Positions 36,155 through 48,625 of a DNA stretch of 64,000 bases are shown here, piece after piece. Both the position numbers and the translations under genes were made by a program. The notes beneath the pieces were generated by a model. The model worked only from the letters and a program-made list of their open reading frames with translations. It did not search any database and was not told the origin of the DNA. This DNA is from Monoplex corrugatus (taxonomy: Eukaryota; Mollusca; Gastropoda; Littorinimorpha; Ranellidae), in the NCBI GenBank assembly GCA_030674185.1, contig CM060307.1:42648857-42712856 (forward strand). The letters are read 5' to 3'. Each line of letters begins with the position of its first letter. Positions within the stretch are counted from its first letter, which is position 1.

Positions 36155-37887
36155 CACAAAACGGATCCTCAGGGTATGTGCAGATGAATTGAAGAAATTG
36201 TCAACAGGAAAAATACATGCACATCAACTGGTTGCTTAAAATCAGAAGATGGTACGCCTATCATGGAAAAAGAAAAAATATTAGACAGATGGGGAGAGTA
36301 CATTAAAGACTTTTTTGAAGATGACAGAAATGAAGAACACATTATAAGAAAGAACATTGAAGGACCACCCATAATGAAAGATGAAGTTAGAGCAGCATTG
36401 AAAAAGAGGAAACCAGGAAAAGCCCCAGGACCAGACAGCATTACTACAGAGATGATTGAAGCCCTGGAGGAATTTGGTATTGAAAAAATAACAGTCCTCC
36501 TAGATGAAAGTTATGACACTGGAAAAATCCCCAAAGATATATTGAAATCAATTTTCATTGCACTTCCAAAGAAGACAGGGGCTATAGAATGCGAACTCCA
36601 TCGCACAATCAGTTTGATGAGTCATGTAACAAAAATCCTTTTAAGAATAATCATGATGAGGACAAGGACTAGAATCAAAAGAGAAATAGCAGATGAACAT
36701 TGTGAATTTGTGGAAGGGAAAGGAACTATTAATGCCATATACATCCTAAGAACTATCATAGAGAGGTCAATCAAGATGAATAAGGATTTATATTTATGCT
36801 TTGTTGATTATACCAAGGCTTTCGATTGGGTAAGACATGAAGAATTGATCAACCAACTAGAAAGACTCAACATTGATGGAAAAGATCTACGAATAATCAG
36901 AAATATGTATTGGGAACAAACAGCTGCAATGAGAATAGAAAATGATGTAAGCTCTTTCCAAAACATCAAAAGAGGAGTCAGACAGGGTTGTGTTTTGTCA
37001 CCAGATCTGTTTTCACTTTACAGCGAAAACATCATGAGAAACCTAGAGAAAGACCCTGGATTAAAGGTTGGAGTAAATATGATAAACAACATTCGATACA
37101 CAGGTGACACCGTGCTAGTTGCAGAAAATGAAAGGGACCTACAGAACCTTGTGGATATACTAGAAATAGAAAGCAAAGGTAAGGGGTTGGAACTAAATAG
37201 CAGGAAGACTGAAGTCATGGTGATCAGTAAAAACATGAAATCCCCTCATGCAAAATAACAGCAAACGGCACAACCTTGAGACAGGTTGATAAGTTTAAAT
37301 ACCTGGGAACGATCATTTCACCAGATGGCAGATGCACATCAGAAATAGCCAGCAGAATCGGCCAAGGCAAAACAGCATTCAAGAAGATGAAAAGCATTCT
37401 TACCAACAAATGCCTATCAATTAACATCAGGAAGAGAGTTCTTGAATGCTATATAGAACTAATACTGTTATACGGTTGCGAGGCATGGACAGTCAACAAG
37501 CAAAGCCAGAACTAGATTTGAGGCAGCTGAGATGTGGTTTCTAAGAAGAATGTTGAGAGTTCCATGGATAGCAAAGAAAACAAAGGAGACAGTCTTGATG
37601 GAGGCAGACACAAGAAGATCATTCATAAGGAAGATTAGGTAAAGACAGGCAACATTTATAGGCCATTTATGAGGAAAGGGAAATTGGAGCGCCTGGTCAC
37701 AACGGGAAAGCTGGAGGGAAAGAAAGCACCAGGTAGACTCAGGGAGAAAATATTGGACGGACTTGCAAAGTGGCTGAAGACAAAGAGGGTGGAAGAGATG
37801 CTTGAGGCAACAAGAGATAGAAACAGATGAAAGGCCATGATTGCCAACGCCTTGTGGCAAGGCACCTGATGATGATGATGATGAATT
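36155..37887 (+). mobile_element. RTE/BovB-like LINE, longest copy in the window (5'-truncated)
   Basis: The main frame runs 36263-37258. It has KRKPGKAPGPDSITTEM at about 36405-36455, FVDYTKAFDWVRHEEL at about 36802-36849, GVRQGCVLSPDLFS at about 36974-37015, and the catalytic box as YTGD instead of YADD at about 37096, so it is inactive. A one-base loss near 37225-37250 shifts frame into the C-terminal half (YLGTIISPDGR, LLYGCEAWT), with further damage to 37867. The 3' end is (GAT)n. It sits in the 60-bp minisatellite, flanked by CTGTATGA on both sides (36147-36154 and 37888-37895), a candidate 8-bp target duplication. Confidence 0.88.
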
Positions 37888-38127
37888 CTGTATGAATCCG
37901 TTTAGAGTTCTGTGCTTATTCTGTGTGCATATTTTACAGCGATAATGCTATATGAATCCCTTCAGAGTTACACTTTGTATACTTTGTACGCTCGTACACT
38001 ATCCAACGCACTCTTCTTTTCCATCTGCTCCTTCTTGATTATTATCATTGCTATGATGGTTATTGTCATGGTTTTTATTAATGCCGTTATTGGTGGTGTG
38101 ACCTGCATTATCATTATTTATTTGCAG

Positions 38128-38190
38128 CCAGTGGAACAGAAAGGTGTTTCTGATGACACAGAAGACCTTGGTGCTTCAGCTGATCCAGAG
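38128..38190 (+). CDS. Micro-exon 4 (63 nt, phase 0-0)
   Basis: Acceptor TTATTTGCAG, consensus donor GAG/GTAAGT. It encodes PVEQKGVSDDTEDLG-ASADPE, the apparent consensus of the four. It is the last copy before the TIR exon at 48866, to which it could splice in phase 0. Confidence 0.62.
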
Positions 38191-38564
38191 GTAAGTAGGT
38201 GTACACCTGTGGCTATGTCTTCTGCAATGCATTTCAACACATTGGTTCAGGTGACACACTGTAAAGTCATTCCTACCTAGTCATTCGTTCCGCTCTGTGT
38301 GTAATTGTGTGCGTGTGTGTGCACGTGCATGAATGTGTGTGTGCACCAACATGCTTCTACATGTACGCACTTGTCTTTGTCGTTGTTTTTATAAAGACAT
38401 GTACGAAGTGACATCTGTTGTAATATGCACTTGTCTTTGTTGTCCTTTTTATATTCATATGTATGAAATAATATATGTTGTATGCTTACGTCTCACAGAA
38501 GCAGAGAAATATAATAAAGTGAAACAAAATCACAAAAGATGCATATTTCTTTGATGAGGACAAA

Positions 38565-39420
38565 GCTGTAAAAATCTCTTCAGCGGTCTGTGCTCATTCT
38601 GTGTGCACATTTCTTTTTTCCTGTGACAACCCTGTATGAATCTCTTCAGTGTTTTGTGCTTACTGTGTGCACACATTTGTTTTACGAAGACAGTGCTGTA
38701 GGAATCTCTTCAGTGTTCTGTGCTCACAGTCTGTGCATGTTTCTTTTACGAGTACAGTGCTGTTTGAATCTTTTCTTTTCTGGGACAATGCTACATGAAT
38801 CTGTTCAGTGTTATGTGCTCATTCTGAGTGCTTATTTTACGATGGTTATGCTATATGAATCTCTTCAGAGTTCTGTACTCATTCAGTGTGCAAATTTTAG
38901 GATGGTACTGTTATATGAATCTCTTCAGAGTTCTGTGGTCATTCTGTGTGCAAATTTTATGATGGTAAAGTTATATGAATATTTTCAGATTTCTGTGGTC
39001 ATTCTGTGTGCAGATTTCATGATTGCAAATTTCATGATAATGGTATATGAATCTCTTCAGAGTTCTCTGCTCATTCTGAGTGCTTATTTTACGATGATAA
39101 TGGTATATGAATCTCTTCAGTGTTTTGTGCTCATTGAGTGTGCATATTTCATGAGGACAATGCTGTATTGATCTGTTTAGTGTTGTTTTTTTCTCACTCT
39201 GTGTACATAAGTTGTGATAATGCTATTTTAATCTGTTGAGTGTTCTGTGCTCTTTTTGTGTGTTTATTCCTTTTACTTGTACAAAGGCAATGATTTATCA
39301 TCTCTTCAGTGTTTAGTGCTCGCTCAGTTCACATATTCCTTTCACAAAGACAATGGGGTATGAATCTCTTCAGTGTTCTGTGCTCACTCTCTGTGCATAT
39401 TCCTTTTCCTAGGACAATGC
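38565..39420 (+). repeat. 60-bp minisatellite, block 4
   Basis: Longest block, increasingly diverged towards 39420. Confidence 0.82.
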
Positions 39421-40169
39421 TGGATGATTCTCATCCATATTTTGTGCTCACTCTTTGATCTAACCAAAGTCATATTGATATGTGCTGCATTCCAGTTGCT
39501 ATAACCATCAATACAAACAAAAGTTGTACTACCTGAATCCCTAGAGGCAACAGGTAGGGGGGCCTCTCAGTTTATAAACAGTACCCCCACCTTCCGGATA
39601 ATCTGAGCTAGAAATTCTGACACTGTGATTCTTTCTATTTTTTTTTTCATTATCATGGTTTTTTTTACATTGTCACTTCTGTTCTTTTTCTTTCTCACCG
39701 GGACTTTTTCCCCAATAAATTCTTGCACAGTCATTCACTCTCACTCTGTCTCTCTCTCTCTTTCTGTCTTGCTTTCTCTTCTTCTCCTCCTTCCTCCATC
39801 CATCCTCCTCTCTCTAATCCCCCCCCCCCCCCCCCCTTATAGGCACCAAAACGGGAATACGCACTGTAGATTGTACAGTAACGAACATTGCCTGTACACT
39901 GTGGGCCAACCTCCAAAACAATGTGCATACATGTGTCTGATCCAGCATGAACATGTCATGTATGGATATACTTACTATTTTAAGCATGACTGTGCGCAAA
40001 CGTTGGACAAGGAAAGTGATCTCCAGAGTGGCTTAAATCCGCTTATGCCTGCTTCAGGAAGGGAGAAACTTAGTTTCTGACAATATTGTGTTCGTTTAGG
40101 ATGGGGCATTGTAAGGTAATTATTGTGCAACAGTGCTGGAGAGCAATCAGTTTTACTCATTTCTCATGC
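39421..40169 (+). other. No gene recognised
   Basis: Spacer with (TC)n at about 39738-39760 and a C-run at about 39819-39836. Confidence 0.5.
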
Positions 40170-41875
40170 TAGGTACACGAGGTACACCATATGAGGATGA
40201 TGGATCTCCCGTCTATCTGACGGATGAACAGGCATACTGATCTTAAGTGTCTGATGTAGGCCATTCTGAGGGATAGATGACCAAACCTGGAGGCACATGT
40301 CCCCCAGTATGTACTGCATGGGAAGGAGTTCTGTGGCCTTGGGTTCGTTCTGCTTTCATCGGTCCCTGCTCTGTAGAATAGTAGCCGTTCTGTGCTGTTC
40401 AAATCATGCCCAGTAGCTCTTTTGAGGGCAGTGTCTCTTTGGTTGGTGATATTTAGACTATCCTTCTGTTGCTGCTTCAGTGAACTTTCCAGATCTTGGT
40501 ATTGTCGTTGCATCAGCTTTCCATACATGAGCATCTTTAATATGTGGTTGCCTTCAGTAAGGACATGTGCAGTCCAGTGAAGCTGTCGTTTGATGAATAG
40601 ACACTCAGTACTTGGCAAGCCACACTTCTGCAGAACATGATCTTGCTACGTGATGCTACAGATCTTGCGCAGACATATTTCGTGGAAATGTTCTAGCTGT
40701 TGAATGTGTCGTCAGTAGGTAGTCCTAGTATTGTAGCAGGCTGCTCAGAACCACTGTTCTGAACTGAGCAATTTTTGCATTGAGTCTGATGCCATGGTTT
40801 TGCCATAACCTCTTGGTCAGACTTGCAAGGGCAGTGCTGGTTTGGAGATAAATAGCATAACCTCTGGATTAAGAGATCCATTGCTACCCATTGTACCACT
40901 CTAGTAGTAGAATTTGTCAGCAGTCTTGGTATTCTGGTTGTTGATGACAATCAGAGCTGATGAAGCACCACTAACCTGAGATGTTGTTGGATGAAATGTA
41001 GCCTTTGTCTTGCTGTTAGTTCAAAGCGTTTGCTGTTAGTTCAAAGCGTTTACAGGCCAAAGCAAACTGGTCAGTAAATCACTGAATGTTGTCATGTTAG
41101 TGTGTGGCCTGTTTGTAGTCATCTGCAGAGATAAATTCTCTCAGGACGGCCTTGATCATTTTGAAATTGCAGATCTCTGTAGATTAAAATGTTTTCCATC
41201 TGAGCAGAACTGGATGTACCCCACCTCCCCGCCCTGTCAGTCTCTGAAGGCCTCAGTCAGCATTAAGAGGATGAGTGCTAGAAGTGTTTCATTCTATTTC
41301 TGGTCTGTAATGGAAAGATTCAGATGCCTCCCAGTTCTCTTGCACCGTGTCTCTCATGCCAGTATGGACGGAAGTGATCGGTGAGACAAGTGTCAGAATT
41401 CAATCAAACATTTTCTAGTACCTCCCATAATCCTTTCTGGTTAACAGTGTCATAAGCTTTGGTCAGGTCTACAAACATCATACAGATCTCCTGGTTTTAC
41501 TCATGACATTTTCCTTGCAGCTGATGGACATCACCATGTCACCACGAAAGTCACACTGAGACTCAGGAATGGTATACCACATGGGTGATGACTCTGTTAA
41601 GGATGATTCTGACAAGGACATTCCTGGCAGTGCACACAGAAGAGATATCCCACGATGTTAATCGCATGAGAGATATTAACGCCCTTCCTCTTGTAAATGT
41701 GGGTTGTCATAACATTTTTAAAATCTTTAGAAACTTTTTCTTTCTGCATATAGACTGTTACAAGGTTGTCAGCTCCTCCATGAACATTGGCTCCATTCCT
41801 GCAGATATCTACAGGAATAGCATCAGCTTCTGGTGCTTTCTCATACGCTAGTGGCTAACATGCAGCAGAACTGGT
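40170..41875 (-). mobile_element. Decayed LINE, reverse-transcriptase half
   Basis: On the minus strand, from high to low coordinate: YEKAPEADAIP near 41840, THIYKRKG near 41685, MMFVDLTKAYDTVNQKGLWEVLEN near 41420-41490, a Leu-rich region, FNLQR near 41175, VNNQNTKTADKFYY near 40910-40950, RGYGKTMASDSMQ near 40780-40820, QLEHFHEICLRKIC near 40660-40700, and LFIKRQLHWTAHVL near 40560-40600. The order is correct for a LINE, with many stops and shifts. The endonuclease half of what seems to be the same element is at 44885-46040. Confidence 0.75.
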
Positions 41876-42344
41876 AAAAATTATCGATTTTAAATTGCTT
41901 CAGCTCATCTACCATTCACGATTGGAAGATAAAAACTTATGTCGACACATTAAATGAGCTTTAGGCATGAAACCTGTCTCTTTAGTTGTGGTGTGAAAGA
42001 AGTGTGCTTTGACCCTGAGCGATCTAAATACACATACCGAACGCACCGTTGGCGGCGACGTGCAGTTGCCTTACGCGGTTTTCCCGGGACTGATCAACAC
42101 CAGTTGTCGGAAATGCTGTCAGAAGTTTTACAAACGATACGCACAGCAGTGATTTTGGTATCAAATTAAAGGGGACAACTTGAAGAATCCAGTGGAACAA
42201 ATTTCGTCATAATTCCTTTAACTGAATACTGTTTTTTCAGTGCCGAAAAACAAACGTATTTTTACAACGCACAGTAAAGTCAACAATTCTACACGCACAG
42301 TGTTGTATTACCACTCATTTTGTAGAGAATTCAATTGTTCTTAA

Positions 42345-42516
42345 GATCGCGCAAATAATATAACTCAGGCTGCCACTTGTAAAAGTTCCGAAAGCCAATA
42401 CGAAAGGTACCGACACAGCGGACCGGGTTCAACGACGTCGTCCGAAACTGACGCAATTTCTGAACCGAGGAACGACTTTGACTCGATAGATCTAAAAAAT
42501 CTTGAACCTGATCTTG
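42345..42516 (+). CDS. Possible exon of unknown two-exon gene (first)
   Basis: The frame is open after a TAA near 42340 and ends at a consensus donor CTTG/GTAAGT in phase 1. The peptide is Ser/Thr-rich then acidic (SSETDAISEPRNDFDSIDL), with no ATG in frame. It joins the exon at 43168 without a stop, G+AG making Glu. No family is recognised; it may be the start of a transposon-encoded protein, since it lies within a probable insertion. Confidence 0.35.
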
Positions 42517-43122
42517 GTAAGTATGTAAGCGACCGTAAGTCTAATCTTTTTAATATTTTTTTTCAATGGTACTGATGTTTTTTATAAATCATTAATACAA
42601 ATTTAAATATATATTTTCTTACGAGGCGTGTGCTCGGTCTAGAATAGTTTGTTATCTCCCTTGATTGAGAGAAAAATAAATAAAAGAATAGATTTATATC
42701 TTTCTGACCAATCAGAGAAATGAAAATTGCTTGTATTTTTAAAAAAAAATTCTTTGAAAGCTTCATGATTTTTTTCAATAAAGAATATGATGAATAAGTA
42801 TTAGAAATTTGGCAAAAACGCTTCAACAAGGACGATAACTCGAGTATGAGAACTGCATACAAGCGAAAGTAGAAATGTTTTTCGAACTCTTTTCAGGACC
42901 AAATATGCATAAACAAATAAATTGGAAAAAAAGAAACATTAAAAATGTTTTAATCTAAATGTTGTCCTCAGGACACAGTATAGTTATCATTTCAATCAAT
43001 GCATATTAATAAAATTTTTGCTCTGTAAAGTACAGTCTTGACACATGTTTTGTCAACACATCAGATCTAACTAGTGATCGTTTCAAATTTGGTAGATTTC
43101 TGTGTGCTAGAGGTTTGGTTGA

Positions 43123-43158
<36 letters not shown>

Positions 43159-43167
43159 GAATTTCAG

Positions 43168-43313
43168 AGGATGACCGGTTCCAACTGCTTGTTAAAAGAA
43201 TTGGACCAAAGGGGAAGGGTCAGCCCATATTTGCTAAACATGTATGTGGACAAACAGTTATTGCTTCAACTCTAGGCCTACATGCTGAAGACATGATGGG
43301 GCACATAGAATGA
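43168..43313 (+). CDS. Possible exon of unknown two-exon gene (second)
   Basis: Follows GGGAATTTCAG. The frame DDRFQLLVKRIGPKGKGQ then CGQTVIASTLGLHAEDMMGHIE ends in TGA at 43311-43313. The sequence downstream can be read on in the same style with several stops and shifts to about 43930, so this may be a decayed longer ORF. No family is recognised. Confidence 0.35.
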
Positions 43314-44884
43314 GTCCAGACTCTCTTCACTGACATCTGCAGACACCAGACAGAACCTGTGTCTCTTCGTAATGTAGAGCTGCTGCAAGTGCTGGCCCGC
43401 ACATGTTTTCATTGATTTTCCAAAACATCATTACTTCTACAAGAATTTCTCAATGTTGACAAGAACATTGAATGGATTGGCCCATTTTCGAAACAGCACC
43501 AGGTGTCCAAAGCACTTCTTTTATCAGACACACCGTGTTGCGTGGAGAACCTTGACAACATTCCTGTAGGGTTACTCCTGAAATTATGTATATTTCACAT
43601 CCAGCAAAAACTGGAAACAAAAAAAACTGTGTCTTTCGGTCAGATATTTGTGTGAACATCTCAACTTTATTAGTGCTGCCCAGGTTGATTAATATGCGTG
43701 ATGAAGTAAAGAAGAAACAGATCAAATGAAAGAAAACAGAATGGTGAGACCATGGTACAAATTTACACAGATGCTCCCCGTGAATTCAAAAACAGTTCAA
43801 AACAGGTTTCCTCTCATCAGCCATCCCACTATCCAGAAAGATTTGACATTCCTGTCCCATCATTTATACATTCAGCAGCACCATCACCACCATTACTGAA
43901 TTCTTTACAGTCATATCATCCTATACCTGACTAGGCTGAGTATCAGTGTTACAGCATAGTCAAATCACTGAAGTGTATCAATTTCAGCTGGAAGCTTAAA
44001 TGAATATAGAGAACGCAGAAGCAGAAGCCCTTAGCTGTCAGAGAAAAAGCAGAAGGTTTTTGCTTTAGAGAAGCATATTGCTGAACAAACACAGTTTTCA
44101 AGCTTCATGCAGGTTTGAGAAAATCAGTCATCTGAAAAATGCAGAAAACAATACTAGAAGACGTGGGTGCTCTTTATTGCATCACCAATCACAGTACAAA
44201 TAATAATATAGCAACTAGGAGTGGGACAGGGGAACAGGGTGAATTTCAAAACATGTGTAAAGATCATAGGAAATTGGACTCATTTTATTACTTCTGGATA
44301 TGAATTTAATTTGGAAATCATTTCCCTGAGGAGATGTCAAAGCATTTTAATTTTCCCCTCCAAATAATGAGAAAATGTGTCAGATTTTATTTAGTTTAAT
44401 CTAATTATGTACATAAAGATAAGGTTGAACACTTCTTTTTCACAAGTTTTGTTTTCATATTCAGTGCTGAATCGTTTGATATCTGCATTTTGGATGTAGT
44501 ATGGCTAGTCCCTGAGTTATGAACCATTACGCAGCATTAACGTGTGTTTGCCACAGAATGACAAGTGGACAAATTGGCATTTTTGCCATTTTTGAAAACA
44601 AATAGCACAGAGGAAAATAATTCTAGAGTTCTAAAAAAACATCAGGCTTAATTTACGTATAGAATATAAAAACTGTATCAATTTTTATACATAAGAGATG
44701 CATACTTCTAAAGAAATGTGGCTACAAATATGGCCAATTCACCAAACTGCGAAAAACGCCCATTTTTACAGTATTTCAAACAGCAGTATCTCAAAAACCG
44801 TTAGAGCTATGAGCGAGATATTTTGCATTTATATTAACTTTATTGTTACCTTTTAGAAAATTTGAAAATACTGAATATATTTTC

Positions 44885-46040
44885 AAATTACAAAAGTGGC
44901 TGGACCTACCTATTTCTCAGGGCTCTGGCAATATGGGCACTGGAGAGTGGGTCTGCTAGAGATTCCTTTAGCTGTTTGGAGAGCGTTGCATTGACGTCCT
45001 CAGACATTGTGGATTCCCTGTTCAGCTTTGCAGTAAGTTCTCCCAGCGTGACAAGATGTCAGCTCTCTGTCAGCAGTATGGTGTGGTCAGAGGTACTGAT
45101 GGATTTGAGTCGAAAGGCTTTGGTCTGTACACTGTGCAGGGGCCACCAATGAATGATGTCATGTTGGCATCAGCTGCTGCCTGGAGTTGTGCATCTTTTA
45201 TTTTCTGCAATTGCTTGTTCATTTGTTGGACAAACTCCTTTGTTTGCAGGTATTTTTGTATCCTCATCTCTCAGATCTTGTCACTGAAGTGTTCCTTGTG
45301 AATAGTGTGGTTTGGCAGTAAGCTTGCAGATCTGATCACATTTATCGGGCCAGTCCCTGTGTTTAAGTGTCACAAAAACCAAAGTATTAGCCGCTATGCT
45401 GTAGATAGTTTCTTTGAATGGTTTTTATTCTGCCTGTGCATTCTTTCCCGCAAGCTCTGTGATGGATAATTTTTGCAGGAGCTTCTCTTGGAGGGCGTCT
45501 TTGCTGTTGTGCAGGTGGGCGATATTCAACTTCAAGACAGGTTTGTCCCTGGCGGCCTTGATTTTCTGAGCTAGCAGGATATCTTGCTTCTTAGCTGTCA
45601 GGGATTCAACCAACAGACAGCATCTGTCATGCAGCGTATGATATGTACATCTCTTCTGTATTTCTTTTGCACAGTGACCTAATCCATCATGTACCACTGC
45701 TTGAAGCGTGGGTGCCTCCATGTGTTCTTGAACTTAACTGTTGATTGATGATAGGCTCATGCTTAGTATACAATGGCAATGACAGCAACGTCAGTCCTTG
45801 GAACTGCACTTTCCAGAACTGTGGCCTTCAAGAACGTTTGTCTGGGTGGACGTTCGCGCTCTCAAACGAGCGTTGAAGTCTCCAAGAATCATGAGTTTGT
45901 CCTTGCATTTAGCTGTAGCAGTGAGATGATTGTAGCTTGCCATAGAACATTTCTTTGACATTATCAAAATTTGTCATCATTGGAGTGCAAGCACTAATGA
46001 TGTGTCAAAGCAGTTCTGAGAGCCAAATTAGCAAGTTCAT
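44885..46040 (-). mobile_element. Decayed LINE, endonuclease half
   Basis: Minus-strand reading gives MTNFDNVKEMFYGKL near 45940-45985, then KDKLMILGDFNARL near 45860-45905 (the GDFN motif of AP-type endonucleases). A Lys/Gln-rich linker (45425-45721), DANMTSFIGG..VYRPKPFDSNP near 45090-45160, ERADILSRW near 45045 and AHIARALRNR near 44905-44930 follow. This is the usual order of endonuclease, linker and RT entry, and is followed by RT motifs only after the 3-kb interruption. Confidence 0.72.
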
Positions 46041-46603
46041 TAAGCGATCAGGGGTATCACCAGGGAGGTCTTCCATCGTTCTTGTGTTTACAAGAATATT
46101 TTTTAGTCTTACATTCTTGTGTTGTATAATGGGACTGCTGAGATACAGAATTGCTTACTTGAAAATACATCAACATCAACGTGCATCCATACTTCGCATT
46201 ATAACAGAGACCGGTCATTTGATATCAGAAGTCAAATTTGGTAACAGTCGGTGGGTAATATTCAAAGATATGACAAGAGATGGAAATTCTAGTAATTTCC
46301 CAACTGTGACATTGAGTTTGAATTACCTTAGTGATATTCAAACGCCTAGAACCACAAATCGAATCCAAGGTATTGCCTGCAGCATAAAATCAGTTGTATT
46401 TACTTCAATCTGTAACAGAGTGTAGCTGGATGGTAAAGAATAGCGGAATGGTGCAAGACAGAGTTTCTCATCTTCCAGCACATGTTCCTTGCAGTGAGAA
46501 GAAAGCAGAGTAGAGGAAAGGTTTCTAGAAAAACACAGTTTCATCTGCATCAACAAAAACACGTCTGCAGGCCTGTTGAAGTTTCAGGGATCTGTATCCG
46601 TTT
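46041..46603 (+). other. No gene recognised
   Basis: AT-rich spacer without supported motifs. Confidence 0.45.
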
Positions 46604-47079
46604 ACGGCAGATGCACATCAAAAATAGCCAGCCGAATCGGCGAAGCCAAAATAGCATTCAAGAAAGTGAAAAGCGTTCTTACCAACAAATGCCTATCAGT
46701 TAACATCAGGAAAAGAGTTCTTGAATGTTATATAGAACCGATAATGTTACATGTTGAGAGTTCCATGGACAGCAAAGAAAACAAACGAGGCAGTCTTGAT
46801 GGAGGCAGACACAAGAAGATGATTGATAAGAAAGATTAGGAAAAGACAGGCAACATTTATAGGTCATTTTATGAGGAAAGGGGAATACGAGCACCTGGTC
46901 ACAATAGGAAAGCTGGAGGAAAAGAGAGCACCAGGTAAGCCCAGGGAGAAAATATTGGACGGACTTACAGGGTGGCTAAGGATAGAGAGGGTGGAAGATG
47001 TGCTTGCGGCAGCAAGGGATAGATACGTATGGAGGGCCATGATTGCCAGCGCCATGCGGCAGGGCACATGATGATGATA
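46604..47079 (+). mobile_element. RTE/BovB-like LINE, short 3' copy with internal deletion
   Basis: Starts at GRCTSKIASRIGEAK, equivalent to about 238 in the first copy. It has an internal deletion near 46750 that removes the YGCEAWT block and continues as RKRQATFIGHFMRKG, GKLEEKRAPGKPREKILDG and ASAMRQGT, ending in (GAT)n at 47071-47079. Same family as 1-800 and 36155-37887. Confidence 0.85.
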
Positions 47080-47755
47080 TCTTTTTACTCTGTCCTAGAC
47101 GTCTTCATCGTAGTGCCACAAAAACAGTGACACAGTCTGCCTCGATCAGAACTAAGCAACAAAACTACTGGCTTTTTCAAATAGTGTTAATCATATTTTC
47201 ACATCAAAATTGCTGACTTCAAAGTATATGCTGGTCACATTTTCACATCTAATCTGTCTCTCTTCAAAGTTAGAAAGCAGAGGTATTTACTACCCAAAAT
47301 TACATGTTTTCTCAGTCAACTGTTTACCCATCTCGAGGCCAGTTCCTGTAAAAGATGATGTAAACCAACAGGTCACATGCTTATGAAGATATATTATTGT
47401 TATCATTATTATCATTATTATTACTATTATTATGATTTTATTATTGTTATTATTATTATTTTATTATTATTACTATTTAGAATAGAATTGTGTGAATACA
47501 AATACAGTATTACTGAAAGATTGTAATTCTTTTACATGAGTCATTTATATCACACAAATGACTGTGCAACCCTTAAGTTAATGGACGTGTATTCATATAG
47601 CTTGACCATTCTGTCAAAATTTTCTCAGATCTATATGGATAGTGTTAAATTCATCAGATTACAAATCTTACTAGTCATCTTTTGTTGAGACGTCAGAAAC
47701 GATAATACTCATTTTTGATGAAAAAGCATATTTTATAATCCTGCTCTCACCTGTC
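47080..47755 (+). other. No gene recognised
   Basis: AT-rich spacer with an (ATT)n tract at about 47394-47476. Confidence 0.55.
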
Positions 47756-48625
47756 TCACCTGTCGGCGTCACCGGGAACAGTGTTGGCCGCTGCACATGA
47801 TGTCCTCACAAGTTGCCTCCAGCACTCTCGATCTTGGCTAAGTCTGACCACCTCCTGGAGTTTCTTGCCACTGATGTTTGTGATGTTTCTAGCAAGTGAT
47901 GCAGGTGGCCGTCCTCTGTTTCTCTTTCCTTCCACTTTACCTTGGAGGACAGTGGACATCAAGTCTGTTCTCTCATTACGGATTGCGTGTCCAACATATT
48001 TCAGTTTCCTCCGTTGTATGAGTACTAGAAGCTTGCGTGTAGTACCCAACTCATTCAGTATGCTTTCATTTGAGCGCCTATCCGTCCATTTGACCCTCAG
48101 CAGTCTTCGGTAAAACCACAGCTCTGCTGCTTCCACTCGTCTTTCATCCTCTTTCTTCATTGTCCATGCCTCGCAGCCGTATAACATCACTGGCCAGACA
48201 AGACATTTTAAGAGTTTTATCTTAAGGTCTGCTGTTATGCTGTGGTCTTTCCAAATATTGTTCAATTGAACCATACTGTTCTTGGCCATTCCAATTCTCA
48301 TCTTTATGTCTTTTGAGCATGTTCCATCGTGTGTCTTGACTGAACCTAAATATCTAAAGTCCTTGACATTTTCTAGAGGGACTTGGTTTAGCATGATCTG
48401 GTCCTGTCTAGTGTTATATTTGCCTGCAACATGCATAACCTTTGTCTTCTTTGAATTTAAGTCCAGCCCAGCTGCCTTTCCAACCCGGTCTACCCTGTAC
48501 AGGATCCTCCTAGAGCCTGTAATGTTGTCTGCCAGTAATCCTGTGTCATCTGCGTAGCGTAAATTTGACAGGTTTCTACCACCAATATTTACTCCCATGT
48601 CTTCTATGTCTGCTTCTCTCATGAT
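47756..48625 (-). mobile_element. RTE-like LINE C-terminal fragment, different family
   Basis: A single uninterrupted minus-strand frame of 288 residues. It begins just before the catalytic box LRYADDTGLL (residues about 21-30), with LDLNSKKTKVM, FRYLGSVKTHDGTC, VMLYGCEAWTMKKEDERRVEAAELW, YRRLLRVKWTDRRSNESIL, VGHAIR and GKRNRGRPP, and ends in ADR. The intact frame suggests a recent insertion. It is 5'-truncated; no simple-repeat tail is seen. Confidence 0.88.

Larger units (their letters stand above)
31330..39420 (+). repeat. Higher-order tandem repeat carrying four micro-exons
   Basis: Four units of about 1.1-1.3 kb start near 31343, 32440, 33680 and 37977 with CGTACACTA-CCAACGCACTC. Each holds a 63-nt exon with conserved splice sites, a (GT)-rich stretch, two or three copies of a segment with CACTTGT-TTTGTCGTC and ACATGTACGAAGTGACATCTG, and a 60-bp minisatellite block. 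Exon-to-exon spacing is 1093 and 1246 bp; the third spacing, 4297 bp, falls to about 1300 once the inserts at 34178-35443 and 36155-37887 are removed. Tandem segmental duplication is the simplest origin. Confidence 0.85.
41876..44884. mobile_element. Putative 3.0-kb insertion splitting the minus-strand LINE
   Basis: The segment separates the two halves of a LINE. It is AT-rich, has a short (TG)n at 43128-43156, and carries the two possible exons at 42345 and 43168 on the + strand. Terminal inverted repeats and target duplications were not found by eye, so its class is unknown and the boundaries are approximate. Confidence 0.45.
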
